A DNA stretch of 57,755 nucleotides, taken from assembly GCA_913043145.1 (NCBI GenBank), contig CAJWLP010000006.1:1-57755 (forward strand), in the 5' to 3' direction. Every line of letters starts with the position of its first letter. Position 1 is the stretch's first letter. The translations under genes and the position numbers were made by a program. The notes under the pieces were generated by a model, which searched no databases, was not told the DNA's origin, and was given only the letters and a program-made list of their open reading frames with translations. This DNA comes from an uncultured Bacteroidota bacterium. GTDB taxonomy: Bacteria; Bacteroidota; Bacteroidia; NS11-12g; UBA9320. This document shows, in pieces, positions 1 through 9,066 of this stretch.

Positions 1-193
1 GGTTACCATATTTAGAAGTATTTCTTGTCTTTACTTCTACAATTACAAGTTGTTTCTCGATTTGAGCAATAATATCAATTTCAGCATGACCATTTCTGTA
101 ATTTCGTTTGAGAATAACATACCCTTTATTAATCAAATATTTTACTGAAATATCTTCCCCCTCTTGACCTAGAATTTATTGATGAGTTTTCAT
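1..193 (-). CDS. YraN/UPF0102 family protein, partial, with an early in-frame stop
   Basis: The gene runs off the left edge. Its translated part contains GEDISVKYLINKGY, NYRNGHAEIDIIA and LVIVEVKTR, the signature order of the UPF0102 (YraN) family, whose fold resembles Holliday-junction-resolvase-type nucleases with E, D and E-x-K residues. The natural start is ATG at 193, but codon 6 (176-178) is TAA, followed in frame by ILGQEGED, which matches the family N-terminus. The next in-frame TTG/GTG/ATG is TTG at 136, which would remove the conserved GQEGE part. It is therefore a young nonsense mutant, a gene using a non-standard start such as ATT at 175, or an assembly error. The family is clear; whether it is functional is not. 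Confidence 0.7.
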
Positions 194-218
194 GAAAGTA
201 GATTTGAGGTATTATTTG

Positions 219-1406
219 TTAATGGGATAATTCTCTTAAAGCAAGATACGCCATCAATCCAGCCCCGACTTTGAGTGCATCTTCGTCGATATCAAAGGTT
301 GGCGTGTGTAGCATAGTCTGATCAAATTTACTTTGATTTCTAATACCTAATCGATAAAAACTAGCGGGGATTTCTTGAGAATAATAGGCGAAGTCCTCAC
401 CTGCAGGCCAAAGCTCTAATTCCTCAACATTGTCTTTTCCTAGATATTCTTTTGCCCAATTCATAGTCTGAGAGGTTAAGTCTTCATCATTTTTAAGAAA
501 TGGATATCCTTTTCTTACTTCAACCTCACATTTAGCTCCATGTAATTGTGCAGTTTGTTCACCAATTTTTTTAATTAAGTCATGTGCTTCATTTCGCCAA
601 TTTTCATCGTAGGTTCGAAATGTACCCTCCATGTAAACGTCATTTGGTATGATATTCGTAGCCCCATTAGCAATGACTTTACCAATACTAAGAACACTTG
701 GAATACTAGGCTTGGCATGTCTGCTCACTACCGATTGAAGTTGTGTGATAATTTGTGCAGCTATGTATACAGGGTCAATATTTTGGTGAGGATGAGCTCC
801 GTGTCCACCTTTACCAATTACTTTGATATAAATTTCGTCAGCACTCGCCATGTATAGCCCACTTCTAAACCCTACTTTACCGGCATCAATGAGAGGCATA
901 ACATGCTGTCCCATGATTTTTTCAACGCTTGGGTTTTTTAATATGCCATTTTTGATCATAATACTTGCCCCTCCAGGTAGTCTTTCCTCACCCGGCTGAA
1001 AGATGCAACGAATGGTTCCTTCAAATTCATTCTTCATGGCATCAATGATTTGAATTGCTCCTAACAAACATGTTGTGTGAACATCATGACCGCAAGCATG
1101 CATGACGCCATCATTTTTAGAGGCATAGTCTTTGCCAGTTTTTTCGTGAATTGGGAGTGCATCAATATCACCCCTTAAGGCTATAATCTTGGATTGAGGA
1201 TTTCGCCCTTCAATATCGATATATCCACCTGTTTCGGTTATCTGCTTAAGATCGTATCCGAGAGTTTTTAATTTATCAGCAATAAATTTAGTAGTTTCAA
1301 ATTCTTTAAAACTTAATTCTGGGTGGCTATGCAAATGTCTTCTTATAGCAACTAGCTCATCAAAATTTGATTCTACTTGATGTTTGATCCTATCGGATAG
1401 ATTCAT
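219..1406 (-). CDS. M20 family metallo-amidohydrolase (N-acyl-amino-acid / hippurate hydrolase type)
   Basis: A cytoplasmic dinuclear metal hydrolase of peptidase family M20D, which removes acyl groups from N-acyl amino acids or similar amides. Visible ligands are C104 and H106 in MHACGHDVHTT, E140 in QPGEE, H168 and H367 in LHTPTF. C104 in place of Asp is typical of the M20D subgroup. GHGAHPH (201-207) belongs to the dimerisation domain. The length of 395 residues is normal and there is no signal peptide. The gene lies 25 bases upstream of the yraN-like gene on the same strand. Substrate cannot be read from sequence; IAA-conjugate, hippurate or N-acetyl-amino-acid hydrolysis are all possible. 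Confidence 0.9.
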   Translation of the reverse strand: MNLSDRIKHQVESNFDELVAIRRHLHSHPELSFKEFETTKFIADKLKTLGYDLKQITETGGYIDIEGRNPQSKIIALRGDIDALPIHEKTGKDYASKNDGVMHACGHDVHTTCLLGAIQIIDAMKNEFEGTIRCIFQPGEERLPGGASIMIKNGILKNPSVEKIMGQHVMPLIDAGKVGFRSGLYMASADEIYIKVIGKGGHGAHPHQNIDPVYIAAQIITQLQSVVSRHAKPSIPSVLSIGKVIANGATNIIPNDVYMEGTFRTYDENWRNEAHDLIKKIGEQTAQLHGAKCEVEVRKGYPFLKNDEDLTSQTMNWAKEYLGKDNVEELELWPAGEDFAYYSQEIPASFYRLGIRNQSKFDQTMLHTPTFDIDEDALKVGAGLMAYLALRELSH

Positions 1407-1410
1407 ACTT

Positions 1411-1418
1411 CAAAGGTA
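1411..1418 (-). promoter_or_regulatory. Possible -7 box (TACCTTTG) before the M20 gene
   Basis: Read on the minus strand the bases are TACCTTTG, a full match to the Bacteroidota -7 consensus TAnnTTTG. It ends 4 bases before the ATG at 1406, so the transcript would be nearly leaderless. No TTTG is seen at the expected -33 distance. Confidence 0.35.
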
Positions 1419-1501
1419 AATAATTTGTTTTTTAGTAGGGATGATAATATCTCTCCACATTATTATCATGTTTAAAAGCAATTCATTTCATTTGTAGTGA
1501 A

Positions 1502-3469
1502 TTGATATCACAACAAGTCATTGATAAAATTTTTGATGTAGCTCCCATTGAGGAAGTTGTTGGTGAGTTTGTTACCCTCAAAAGAGCTGGAGCTAACTAT
1601 AAAGGGCTTTGTCCGTTTCACGATGATAAGAGTCCGAGTATGAGTGTTTCTCCAAGTAAGGGGATATTCAAATGTTTTAGCTGTGGTGAGGGTGGGAATA
1701 TTTTTCAATTTATTATGCAGCATGAGGGGTTATCTTATCCGTTAGCAATTAAGTTTTTAGCTGAAAAGTATAATATTGAGATTGAGGAAGGGCAAATTGA
1801 TGTGGATGAACTAAAGGAGGAAGCTCGAATTAAAGAAGGTGTTTATGCGTGTTTGGAATTTGCAAAAAATCATTTTTATGAGCGAATAAATTCCAGTCAA
1901 GATGGGAAGGTGATTTATAAACCCTATTTGACAGAGCGGGGGATTAACCAACAAACAATTGATGAATTCTACATAGGACTTAGCGGAACTCAACGAGATC
2001 ATATTTTACAAGAGGGAATAAAGAATGGTTATACATCTCAACAACTTTATGATGCGGGATTGGTCAAAAAAATCAATGATGATCAGGGAATTATAGCGTC
2101 GAATCTTCGTGATACTTTCTTAGATAGAATTGTTTTTCCAATATTCAGTGTGTCGGGAAAAGTTTTAGGATTTGGTGGTAGAATTATAAAGAAGGATACC
2201 AAGGCTCCCAAATATCTTAATAGCCCAGAAACAGTTGTCTATGAAAAAAGGAAAGAGCTCTACGGACTGAGTGTTTGCAAACAATCGATTAGAAAGAATG
2301 ACGCTGTATTCCTGGTTGAAGGATATATGGACGTGGTAAGTCTCCATCAGAGTGGAGTTGATAATGTTGTTGCTGCTAGTGGTACTGCCTTTACCGAGGA
2401 ACAAGCTAGATTAATTAAGCGATTTACCCACCATGTCACCATGCTTTTTGATGGGGATGAGGCAGGTGTAAATGCAAGTTTAAAACATATTCAAACGCTT
2501 TTGGCAGCTGACATTAATGTCAAAGTAGTCCTTTTCCCTCCGGAGGAAGATCCGGATAGCTTTATTCAAAAAAGAGGAAGTACTGCATTTCACAAGTATG
2601 TAAGCGATACATCTAAAAACTTTGTAGAGCTTATTCAAGCGGTTAAGCTTGCAAAAAATCCTTCCGATCCAATTCAGAAAGCAGAGGCAGCTCGACTGGT
2701 AGCAGAAAACATCGCTGCATTACCTGATCCTCTTAAACGAGCAGCTTTCATTACAGAAACATCCAATAATTTAGATATTCCAGAGCGAATAATTATCGCA
2801 GAGGTTAATAAGTTTCGGGTTAACAGTCGCAAACAAAAAGACCGAGAAGAACGGAGAGTTCAACATGATAATAAATCCGCTATCTCAGAAGGGCCTCCCC
2901 CAGGATTCGAATATCAGCCCGATTACAAACAAAGTAATCCAGCTGATTTAGTAGACAATAAAAACTATCAAGAGGAAGAACTATTAAAAACATTAATTCT
3001 ACACGCAGACAAAGAATTTAATGAGAATTTGACAGTGGCTGAATTTATTTTCAATGAATTTGAAGAAGAACAAATCTGGCCTATTTCTAATGAATTTAGT
3101 CAGATTTTTAAAGATGCATATGCTCATTTAAAAGAACATAAAGTGTTAAATGAACTTTATTTTATAAGAAATGCAAAGTCTAGTAAAATTGCTGCAGAGG
3201 TTCTCTCTGCAAGACATAACTTAAGTAAAGGTTGGGAGGATAATTACGAAAAATTTGTTAAATCTGACCAAGAAAACTATAAAAGTCATGTGATTGATAA
3301 TTTAAATTATCTTAAGCTTAAACACATTGACTTATTGATGAAAGAAAACCAAGAGAAATTAAAAATTGCTGAATCTGACGAGGATATTATGGTATTGCAA
3401 CAGATTCACGATAATTTATTGAAGATTCGTCGAAAAATTACGGATCAAAGTGGAACCGTAATTTCATAA
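1502..3469 (+). CDS. dnaG: DNA primase DnaG
   Basis: Synthesises RNA primers at the replication fork. The N-terminal CHC2 zinc finger has ligands C37, H40, C58 and C61. The Toprim core has EGYMD at 273-277 and DGD at 317-319, which bind the catalytic metals. Residues from about 430 on form the divergent helicase-binding end. The 655-residue length is normal. The start is TTG at 1502; no in-frame ATG precedes it, and MISQQVIDKIFD aligns with the usual DnaG beginning. The gene is divergent from the M20 gene across 95 bases and is followed after 8 bases by the acyltransferase, so the two probably share a transcript. Confidence 0.97.
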   Translation: MISQQVIDKIFDVAPIEEVVGEFVTLKRAGANYKGLCPFHDDKSPSMSVSPSKGIFKCFSCGEGGNIFQFIMQHEGLSYPLAIKFLAEKYNIEIEEGQIDVDELKEEARIKEGVYACLEFAKNHFYERINSSQDGKVIYKPYLTERGINQQTIDEFYIGLSGTQRDHILQEGIKNGYTSQQLYDAGLVKKINDDQGIIASNLRDTFLDRIVFPIFSVSGKVLGFGGRIIKKDTKAPKYLNSPETVVYEKRKELYGLSVCKQSIRKNDAVFLVEGYMDVVSLHQSGVDNVVAASGTAFTEEQARLIKRFTHHVTMLFDGDEAGVNASLKHIQTLLAADINVKVVLFPPEEDPDSFIQKRGSTAFHKYVSDTSKNFVELIQAVKLAKNPSDPIQKAEAARLVAENIAALPDPLKRAAFITETSNNLDIPERIIIAEVNKFRVNSRKQKDREERRVQHDNKSAISEGPPPGFEYQPDYKQSNPADLVDNKNYQEEELLKTLILHADKEFNENLTVAEFIFNEFEEEQIWPISNEFSQIFKDAYAHLKEHKVLNELYFIRNAKSSKIAAEVLSARHNLSKGWEDNYEKFVKSDQENYKSHVIDNLNYLKLKHIDLLMKENQEKLKIAESDEDIMVLQQIHDNLLKIRRKITDQSGTVIS

Positions 3470-3477
3470 AAATCAAC

Positions 3478-4740
3478 ATGTTAAAAGACTGGGTATTTCA
3501 TTTTTGCAGGAATTCTTTAAGATTACCATTAGGAGGTTTTGTTCGAAAAGTCCATTTTGATGGACTTGAAAATTTTCCAAAAGATAAGCCGGTTCTTTTA
3601 GCGGGGAATCACCCAAATTCCTTTTTAGATGGGGTTGTATACCAGCATATGAGTGGTCGAAAAATATACACCCTTACCCGTGGTGATGTTTTTTTAAAAC
3701 CCATTGCCAATTACTTTTTAAGGAGCATGTGTCTAAGACCTATTTTTAGAGCAAGAGATGCAAATTCTGAGGTGGCACGTAAAGGAAATAGTCAAACCAT
3801 GGATGAGTTGTACGATCTTTTTACAAAAAATAAGACAATCCTTATATTTTCTGAGGGAAGCTCTTATCCTGAAAAGGCTGTTCGAAGGCTAAGAAAGGGT
3901 ACAGGTCATATTGCAATTGATATGGTGAAAAGAAGTGGCTATAATCTTGATCTTCATGTTGTTCCAACAGCATTAAATTATTCGAGGTTTGGTTCTTTGA
4001 TGCAGACCATCCATGTTTCATTTGAGAAACCAATTCTTGTAAAGGAATACAAAGAAGCTATTGAAGAAAATGAAAAGAAAGTTGCCGAACAATTTACTAA
4101 TCAGCTACAGAAATCGTTGGAGAATAATGTTGTTATAACTAAAGGAGATTATTCGGAGGAAAAAGAATTTTTACACGAAGTTATAATCAATGAAAATTAT
4201 CGTCCTTTCACATTCAAATCTTATGGTACTTGGAAATTATCTATAGCTAAACTTAATTCAATAGATGAACATGTAGCATCAAAAGTTCGTGATTATAAAC
4301 AATCAATTTTAAATGAAGGTGTGGATGACGCGAACGTTGGGGGGAGATCATTCGATGCAATTTCAGTATTTATTGCACTTTTTACATTAGGCGTAAGTCT
4401 TCCTGTTTATGCTATTTGGTGGTTGATATGGAAGTTTTCTATGACATTAATCGATAAAAAAATCAAGAATATTATTTTTCATGACTCACTAAAAGTTGGA
4501 CTTGCAATGGTTTTATCTTTGGTGCTTGTATCGGGACTCGCGATTACTTTTTTCAACCTATTTTCTCCCACGTGGGCTATACTACTGCTATTTGCCTCAA
4601 TATACGGTGGGGTATGCTGGTTTAGACTCGTTGAATTATTACCTTATTTCTGGAAACAATTAGCCTGGTTTGGAATGAAAGACAAAGACAGAGACGAGTT
4701 GTCTAATCAGCGAAAAGCAATTATAAAAGCAATTTCCTAA
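3478..4740 (+). CDS. Membrane-associated acyltransferase (PlsC-like / Gpt2-type)
   Basis: A glycerolipid acyltransferase-type protein. Block I is NHPNSFLD with H45 and D51, an H-x5-D spacing rather than the H-x4-D of bacterial PlsC. Block III is EGSSYPE around E126, followed by LRKGTGHIAI. Both resemble the dual-substrate glycerol-3-phosphate/dihydroxyacetone-phosphate acyltransferases. Two or three hydrophobic spans (about 290-320 and 335-385) follow the catalytic domain, so it probably sits on the inner membrane with a cytosolic active site. It is probably cotranscribed with dnaG. Substrate (glycerol-3-phosphate, lysophosphatidate or an aminolipid precursor) is not decided by the sequence. 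Confidence 0.85.
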   Translation: MLKDWVFHFCRNSLRLPLGGFVRKVHFDGLENFPKDKPVLLAGNHPNSFLDGVVYQHMSGRKIYTLTRGDVFLKPIANYFLRSMCLRPIFRARDANSEVARKGNSQTMDELYDLFTKNKTILIFSEGSSYPEKAVRRLRKGTGHIAIDMVKRSGYNLDLHVVPTALNYSRFGSLMQTIHVSFEKPILVKEYKEAIEENEKKVAEQFTNQLQKSLENNVVITKGDYSEEKEFLHEVIINENYRPFTFKSYGTWKLSIAKLNSIDEHVASKVRDYKQSILNEGVDDANVGGRSFDAISVFIALFTLGVSLPVYAIWWLIWKFSMTLIDKKIKNIIFHDSLKVGLAMVLSLVLVSGLAITFFNLFSPTWAILLLFASIYGGVCWFRLVELLPYFWKQLAWFGMKDKDRDELSNQRKAIIKAIS

Positions 4741-4746
4741 TTTTTG

Positions 4747-7179
4747 TTATGGGTGAGCGATCACCACTTTTTTAGTACTTGTTTGATTTCCGTTAACCAC
4801 CTCAAAAAAGTATGTTCCGTTTTGCAGCGATGATGTGGGTACATCGTGCTCAAAGAAAGTGCCCATTTTTTTGCCAGTTAAAGAGTAGATATTCACCTGA
4901 TTAAATTTGCCATTAATGTGTACAAAATTATCAGCCGGATTGGGATAAATACTTACTTCCAATAGTTGTTTATTTTGAATAGATGCAACGGGGTCATTGG
5001 TTAAGTCAGCAGTCCATATGCCACGACCATGCGTGTAGATGAATAATTTTCGATCACTACTTCTCAGACGAATTTGATCTATAGGAACATTAGGGATACG
5101 TGTTTCTTTTTGCCAACTTGCCCCAGCATTAAGAGAAGTGTATAACCCATAGTCAGTTCCAATTAATATATGCTCACTCATGTCTGGATCTACTTCAATC
5201 CAGTTTACGGGTAAACTTTCAGGAAGATTCGCACTAATATCGTCCCAGATTGGTGTATCTGAAGTGGCATTTCGAATTCTCCATATTCTTGATTTATTTC
5301 TGACATTCACTAATCCACAGTAAATAGTACTGTCGCTATTTGGATCAACCTCAACACATCCAATGGTACTCCCAAGAAAATCGGGATATTGAGTGGTCCA
5401 CATACTTACTTCACTGTTAGGCTGAGCAGTTGCTGCATTATCTATGCGATATAATCGAGAGGCTGTACCACCGATATAGGCAATAGGATCGGTTGAATTA
5501 CTTAATCCAACAGCATATGAATCTCCTAACAAATCAGAAGTCAGTGTAACCCAATTATTACCTCCATCAGTTGATCGATATGTAGCTCTTTTTGTTGGCA
5601 CATAGATTTGGTCACCATCCAAATTATTGATTTCAAAAGGATTTATAAACCATACTCCATCATTACCTCCAACAGCATTTCTTATATCTCTACTAATATT
5701 TCTTGTCCCAGTATTACTTTGTCTTCTCATATTAAGGTATTGAGAAGATACATATCGGATACGATCATCCTGTTGATTTACTGCACAAAACGCACCATCA
5801 CCGCCATTTATATTACTGAATATTTGATTGCCTTCGTTACTAAAACGAGTTCCGTTATCTTGAGTTCCACCAATAATCGATTCGCCAGTGGGATAATAAT
5901 GGCCAGCATAAAACTGTGTGATATTTAGGCCATTATTCAAGTCCTCGTATCGAGACATATTATTTTTATTAAATCGACTGACACCCGCATCATTACCAAT
6001 TAAAAACTCATTATCGTTAATCCAGCTTACTTCGTGGTAATCTGAATGTGGGTCTGCCATATCCAACCATGATGAACCACTATTTTTAGAGTATATTGGG
6101 TCTACACACAAGCTAGCAATAAAATTAGAATCTGCAGGTGCGGTAGATATTTTAAAACAGTACCACGCTTGAGCGTAGCTTACGTTAGCAGGTGGGTCTG
6201 GAAGTCTTTTCCATGTTTTTCCTCCGTTTGATGTTTTATAAATACCGTAGAGGCTATATAGATCAGCACCCCCAAGTTGAGCATACATGACGTTTGGGAA
6301 GTCTCGGCAATAGTCAAAGCTGACTCGAGTGTAACCGCTAGACGGCCATTCACCTCCGTTGAGCCTTTTTGCCACCAGTGTTCGCTCGTGTATTTCTACA
6401 ACACCAACTCCAGACATGGCAATAAGTATTGTACTATCATCCCTTACTTCAATTTCATTGACTTGAGTGGATGTGGAATAAATTCTAGAGAAGTTTTGAC
6501 CAGCATCAGTACTTCTCCACAAACCTCGAGTGTGAGTAGCTACATATATTGTGCTATCCAAGACCAGTGAATGTTCAATATCCCAAATTCCACGATCGAA
6601 ATCACTCGTCATGGTGTGTTCCAGATGTTCAAATGATTTGGCTCCATCTTCTGACTTAAAAATACCAAGACCACCTAAATCTGCACTATTTCCATAACTT
6701 TCGCCTGTTCCATAATAAAATAAAGAAGGATTAAATGGGCTTTGTGTTAAACAAGTAGCTGATAATGTAGGGGCATAGTCATCTACGATTTTCCATGAAC
6801 CGCCTCTGTTTTCCGACACCCATATTCCACCGGATACTCCAGCACATATGTATCGGTTTGGGTTATTATTGTCAATAAGAATAGATCGTGTTCTGCCACC
6901 GACATTGAATGGACCAATCTCTTTAATATTTTCCAAGTCATTCACTGCCTTTTTGTACAACAATTGGTTGTCTTGGTCAGCTTTGTACCATTTCATGGTT
7001 AAGCCGTGCGGTATTTTACCATTTTCATCGCCTTTTAATTTGACAAACTGCTTGAACCAACCTGGATGATTATCCAATTCAGTAGATGAAGGTTTGACTT
7101 CCTGTGAGTTTAAGAACATAAATGAAAGCAAAGATGTTAAGCCAATCAAAAGTGTTAAATGCGTGAATTTAAGTTTCAT
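4747..7179 (-). CDS. Secreted Asp-box (BNR/VPS10-like) propeller protein with T9SS type A sorting domain
   Basis: The N-terminus is a signal peptide (K2, K4 and a hydrophobic run to about residue 24). About seven Asp-box motifs follow, including SENRGGSW (122-129), TSNGGKTW, STDGGNNW and SLNAGASW, which are the hairpin turns of sialidase/sortilin-like propellers. The last 75 or so residues hold IYPNPADNF and end in a KKVV strand, the type A C-terminal sorting domain recognised by the T9SS. The product should be exported, cleaved and anchored or released at the cell surface. No sialidase catalytic residues are evident, so an adhesive or glycan-binding role is as likely as an enzymatic one. It lies 6 bases downstream of the VOC gene. 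Confidence 0.88.
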   Translation of the reverse strand: MKLKFTHLTLLIGLTSLLSFMFLNSQEVKPSSTELDNHPGWFKQFVKLKGDENGKIPHGLTMKWYKADQDNQLLYKKAVNDLENIKEIGPFNVGGRTRSILIDNNNPNRYICAGVSGGIWVSENRGGSWKIVDDYAPTLSATCLTQSPFNPSLFYYGTGESYGNSADLGGLGIFKSEDGAKSFEHLEHTMTSDFDRGIWDIEHSLVLDSTIYVATHTRGLWRSTDAGQNFSRIYSTSTQVNEIEVRDDSTILIAMSGVGVVEIHERTLVAKRLNGGEWPSSGYTRVSFDYCRDFPNVMYAQLGGADLYSLYGIYKTSNGGKTWKRLPDPPANVSYAQAWYCFKISTAPADSNFIASLCVDPIYSKNSGSSWLDMADPHSDYHEVSWINDNEFLIGNDAGVSRFNKNNMSRYEDLNNGLNITQFYAGHYYPTGESIIGGTQDNGTRFSNEGNQIFSNINGGDGAFCAVNQQDDRIRYVSSQYLNMRRQSNTGTRNISRDIRNAVGGNDGVWFINPFEINNLDGDQIYVPTKRATYRSTDGGNNWVTLTSDLLGDSYAVGLSNSTDPIAYIGGTASRLYRIDNAATAQPNSEVSMWTTQYPDFLGSTIGCVEVDPNSDSTIYCGLVNVRNKSRIWRIRNATSDTPIWDDISANLPESLPVNWIEVDPDMSEHILIGTDYGLYTSLNAGASWQKETRIPNVPIDQIRLRSSDRKLFIYTHGRGIWTADLTNDPVASIQNKQLLEVSIYPNPADNFVHINGKFNQVNIYSLTGKKMGTFFEHDVPTSSLQNGTYFFEVVNGNQTSTKKVVIAHP

Positions 7180-7185
7180 TTTTAA

Positions 7186-8256
7186 TTATTTTTTCTTGTT
7201 TAGTCCCATACTCTTAACCATCCAGCGAGGTAAAGGTTTTAGGGCATCTCTTTTTCGAATATCGAGGTACCAGCCAATTTTTTTCAGTATAGGTATTTTG
7301 TGTGTTTCAACAAATTCAATTAGTGTACCATCCGGATCCTCAATGTATGAAAAATGCCCTGCTGCTTCACCCATGTCAAATGAGTTAGCACTGTCCACTG
7401 TGAACGGATGACCTGCCTCTTTACATTCTTCTCTTAATGCTTCCATACCAACAACATCAAAACAGAGGTGAATAAACCCAAGATCTCCCCAGTATCGATC
7501 CTGATAAATGTTTTTCCCAGTTTCCGTGAGGTTTTCGATGAGTTCTATTTGAGAAGAACCCAATAGTTGACTAAAACTCCCTTTTCTATTTTTACTGTGT
7601 GATAAGATGACCCTTTTGTATTGATGTTTTTTCGGATTTAATGGGGTTAGATCATTAAAATTGCCTTCACCTTGCCATTCAATTGTATCATAGCCAAGAA
7701 TGTCTGTATAGAATTGGATGGATTTTTCAATATCCGATACACCAATTATAGCACCAAAAACTCCACCAGTATCGTTTGAGTTTTTGGAAAACCAGTTATC
7801 CGACTCTATTACTTGAAATTTATTTCCATAGGGGTCTTTAACCCAAAAATGTGGTGTCCCGTGCGGTGTTTTTTCAATTTCCTTGGATATGAGATAAGTC
7901 TTATCGAAATTTTTGAAAGATGCATGAATGTCTCTTGTTTTCATCTTACAGATGTTGATTCCTAGATCACCTAGCATTGGTTGAAATGATGCGGGTTGAG
8001 GTTTTCGACTGGTATATTGCCAGATTTCAAAACCGCCTCCTCCTTGCATATTAAGAGCAAGTACTGCGTGCCTGTCATGAGGTTTGCCACCGGTGTAGGG
8101 TAGCATGAGTTCGGCTGTAGCAGCTTCCTCAAAAACAGGGATGTTCATACTAAAATTATTTCTGTACCAAGTCCATGCTTCATGGACATCAGGGATGCCT
8201 ATCCCCATTTGTTGAATGCCGCTAATTTCTTTTTCCAAGGTATGCGAATTTACCAA
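7186..8256 (-). CDS. VOC superfamily protein with two glyoxalase-like domains
   Basis: Two vicinal-oxygen-chelate modules are visible. The first (about 12-155) begins QQMGIGIPDVHEAW and ends WVKDPYGNKFQVIE. The second (about 165-325) begins GAIIGVSDIEKSIQFY and ends YIEDPDGTLIEFVE. DPxGxxxxxxE is the usual metal-ligand strand of glyoxalases and extradiol dioxygenases, so a metal-dependent lyase, isomerase or dioxygenase is possible; the substrate is unknown. The 356-residue length suits a tandem VOC protein. The start is TTG at 8256; an ATG at 8208 would cut into the first strand. It lies between the SDR and the propeller gene on the same strand with short gaps. Confidence 0.82.
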   Translation of the reverse strand: MVNSHTLEKEISGIQQMGIGIPDVHEAWTWYRNNFSMNIPVFEEAATAELMLPYTGGKPHDRHAVLALNMQGGGGFEIWQYTSRKPQPASFQPMLGDLGINICKMKTRDIHASFKNFDKTYLISKEIEKTPHGTPHFWVKDPYGNKFQVIESDNWFSKNSNDTGGVFGAIIGVSDIEKSIQFYTDILGYDTIEWQGEGNFNDLTPLNPKKHQYKRVILSHSKNRKGSFSQLLGSSQIELIENLTETGKNIYQDRYWGDLGFIHLCFDVVGMEALREECKEAGHPFTVDSANSFDMGEAAGHFSYIEDPDGTLIEFVETHKIPILKKIGWYLDIRKRDALKPLPRWMVKSMGLNKKK

Positions 8257-8292
8257 ATCAAAACTCGCTACCCAAATCCATTTCTAATGGAA

Positions 8293-9066
8293 TTATTTTG
8301 GATTGACTCGCTTTGCAATTCGACGAAAAAGAAAAGGGAGATATCGTTTGATGTAAATGAGTAAAATTTCGTTTCCACCGATATAGATTTCAGCCTTTTT
8401 CTTTGAAATGCCTTGGACAATTTTAGACGCACATTTTTCAACGGATATGCCGTGGAGTTGTCCTTGGTCCATTTGATTGTGCGACTCGCCCGACCCAGTT
8501 AGTGCATTTTTACTTATATCAGTTTTAATTCTACCCGGACAGACGACCATGACATGCACTTTAGTGTCTTTTAGTTCAAGACTCAGAGATTCATAAAATC
8601 CGTGCAAAGCATGTTTTGATGCAGAGTAATACGAACGTAATGGGAATCCAAATTTTCCAGCAGCACTACTCATGGCTACAATGCTCCCTTGATTTGCTCC
8701 AAGCATCATAGGAAGAACTGCTTTTGTGAGGTGAATACTACCAAAGAAATTCACCTCCATTAAGTTTCGACCAACCTCGTTGGCTGTTTCAGATACGGTT
8801 GCTCGTTGGCTAACACCTGCATTGTTGATGAGAATATCTATTTTCCTAAAAGTGGATTTAACTAACGTTACTGCTTGTTTGATTTGATTCTCTTGAGTTA
8901 CATCCAATGGAAGGATAAACGAATTTATTATGTTTTTCGAAACAGATTCCAACTGAGTTTTATTTCTCCCCGATAAGATAATAGTATGGTCTTCGTGATT
9001 GCATGCCTTTGCCAAGGCCTCACCAATACCGCTACCTGCTCCTGTTATCCAAATTACCTTTTTCAT
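8293..9066 (-). CDS. Short-chain dehydrogenase/reductase (SDR)
   Basis: An NAD(P)-dependent oxidoreductase of the classical SDR type. TGAGSGIGEAL (8-18) is the dinucleotide-binding loop, NNAG is at 81-84, the catalytic Ser lies in AMSSAAG (near 133) and Y147-x3-K151 in YSASK. The C-terminus is rich in basic residues with a hydrophobic stretch (ILLIYIKRYLPFLF), suggesting membrane association as in DHRS7-like reductases. Its ATG directly abuts the stop codon of the phosphopantetheinyl transferase (9066/9067), so the two are translated together. The substrate is unknown; lipid or ketoacyl reduction would fit the neighbour. Confidence 0.92.
   Translation of the reverse strand: MKKVIWITGAGSGIGEALAKACNHEDHTIILSGRNKTQLESVSKNIINSFILPLDVTQENQIKQAVTLVKSTFRKIDILINNAGVSQRATVSETANEVGRNLMEVNFFGSIHLTKAVLPMMLGANQGSIVAMSSAAGKFGFPLRSYYSASKHALHGFYESLSLELKDTKVHVMVVCPGRIKTDISKNALTGSGESHNQMDQGQLHGISVEKCASKIVQGISKKKAEIYIGGNEILLIYIKRYLPFLFRRIAKRVNPK

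Noticed and set aside
5608-7069. Open frames on the plus strand opposite the Asp-box protein
   Set aside because: They lack signal, domain or codon support and are antisense to a clear coding gene.
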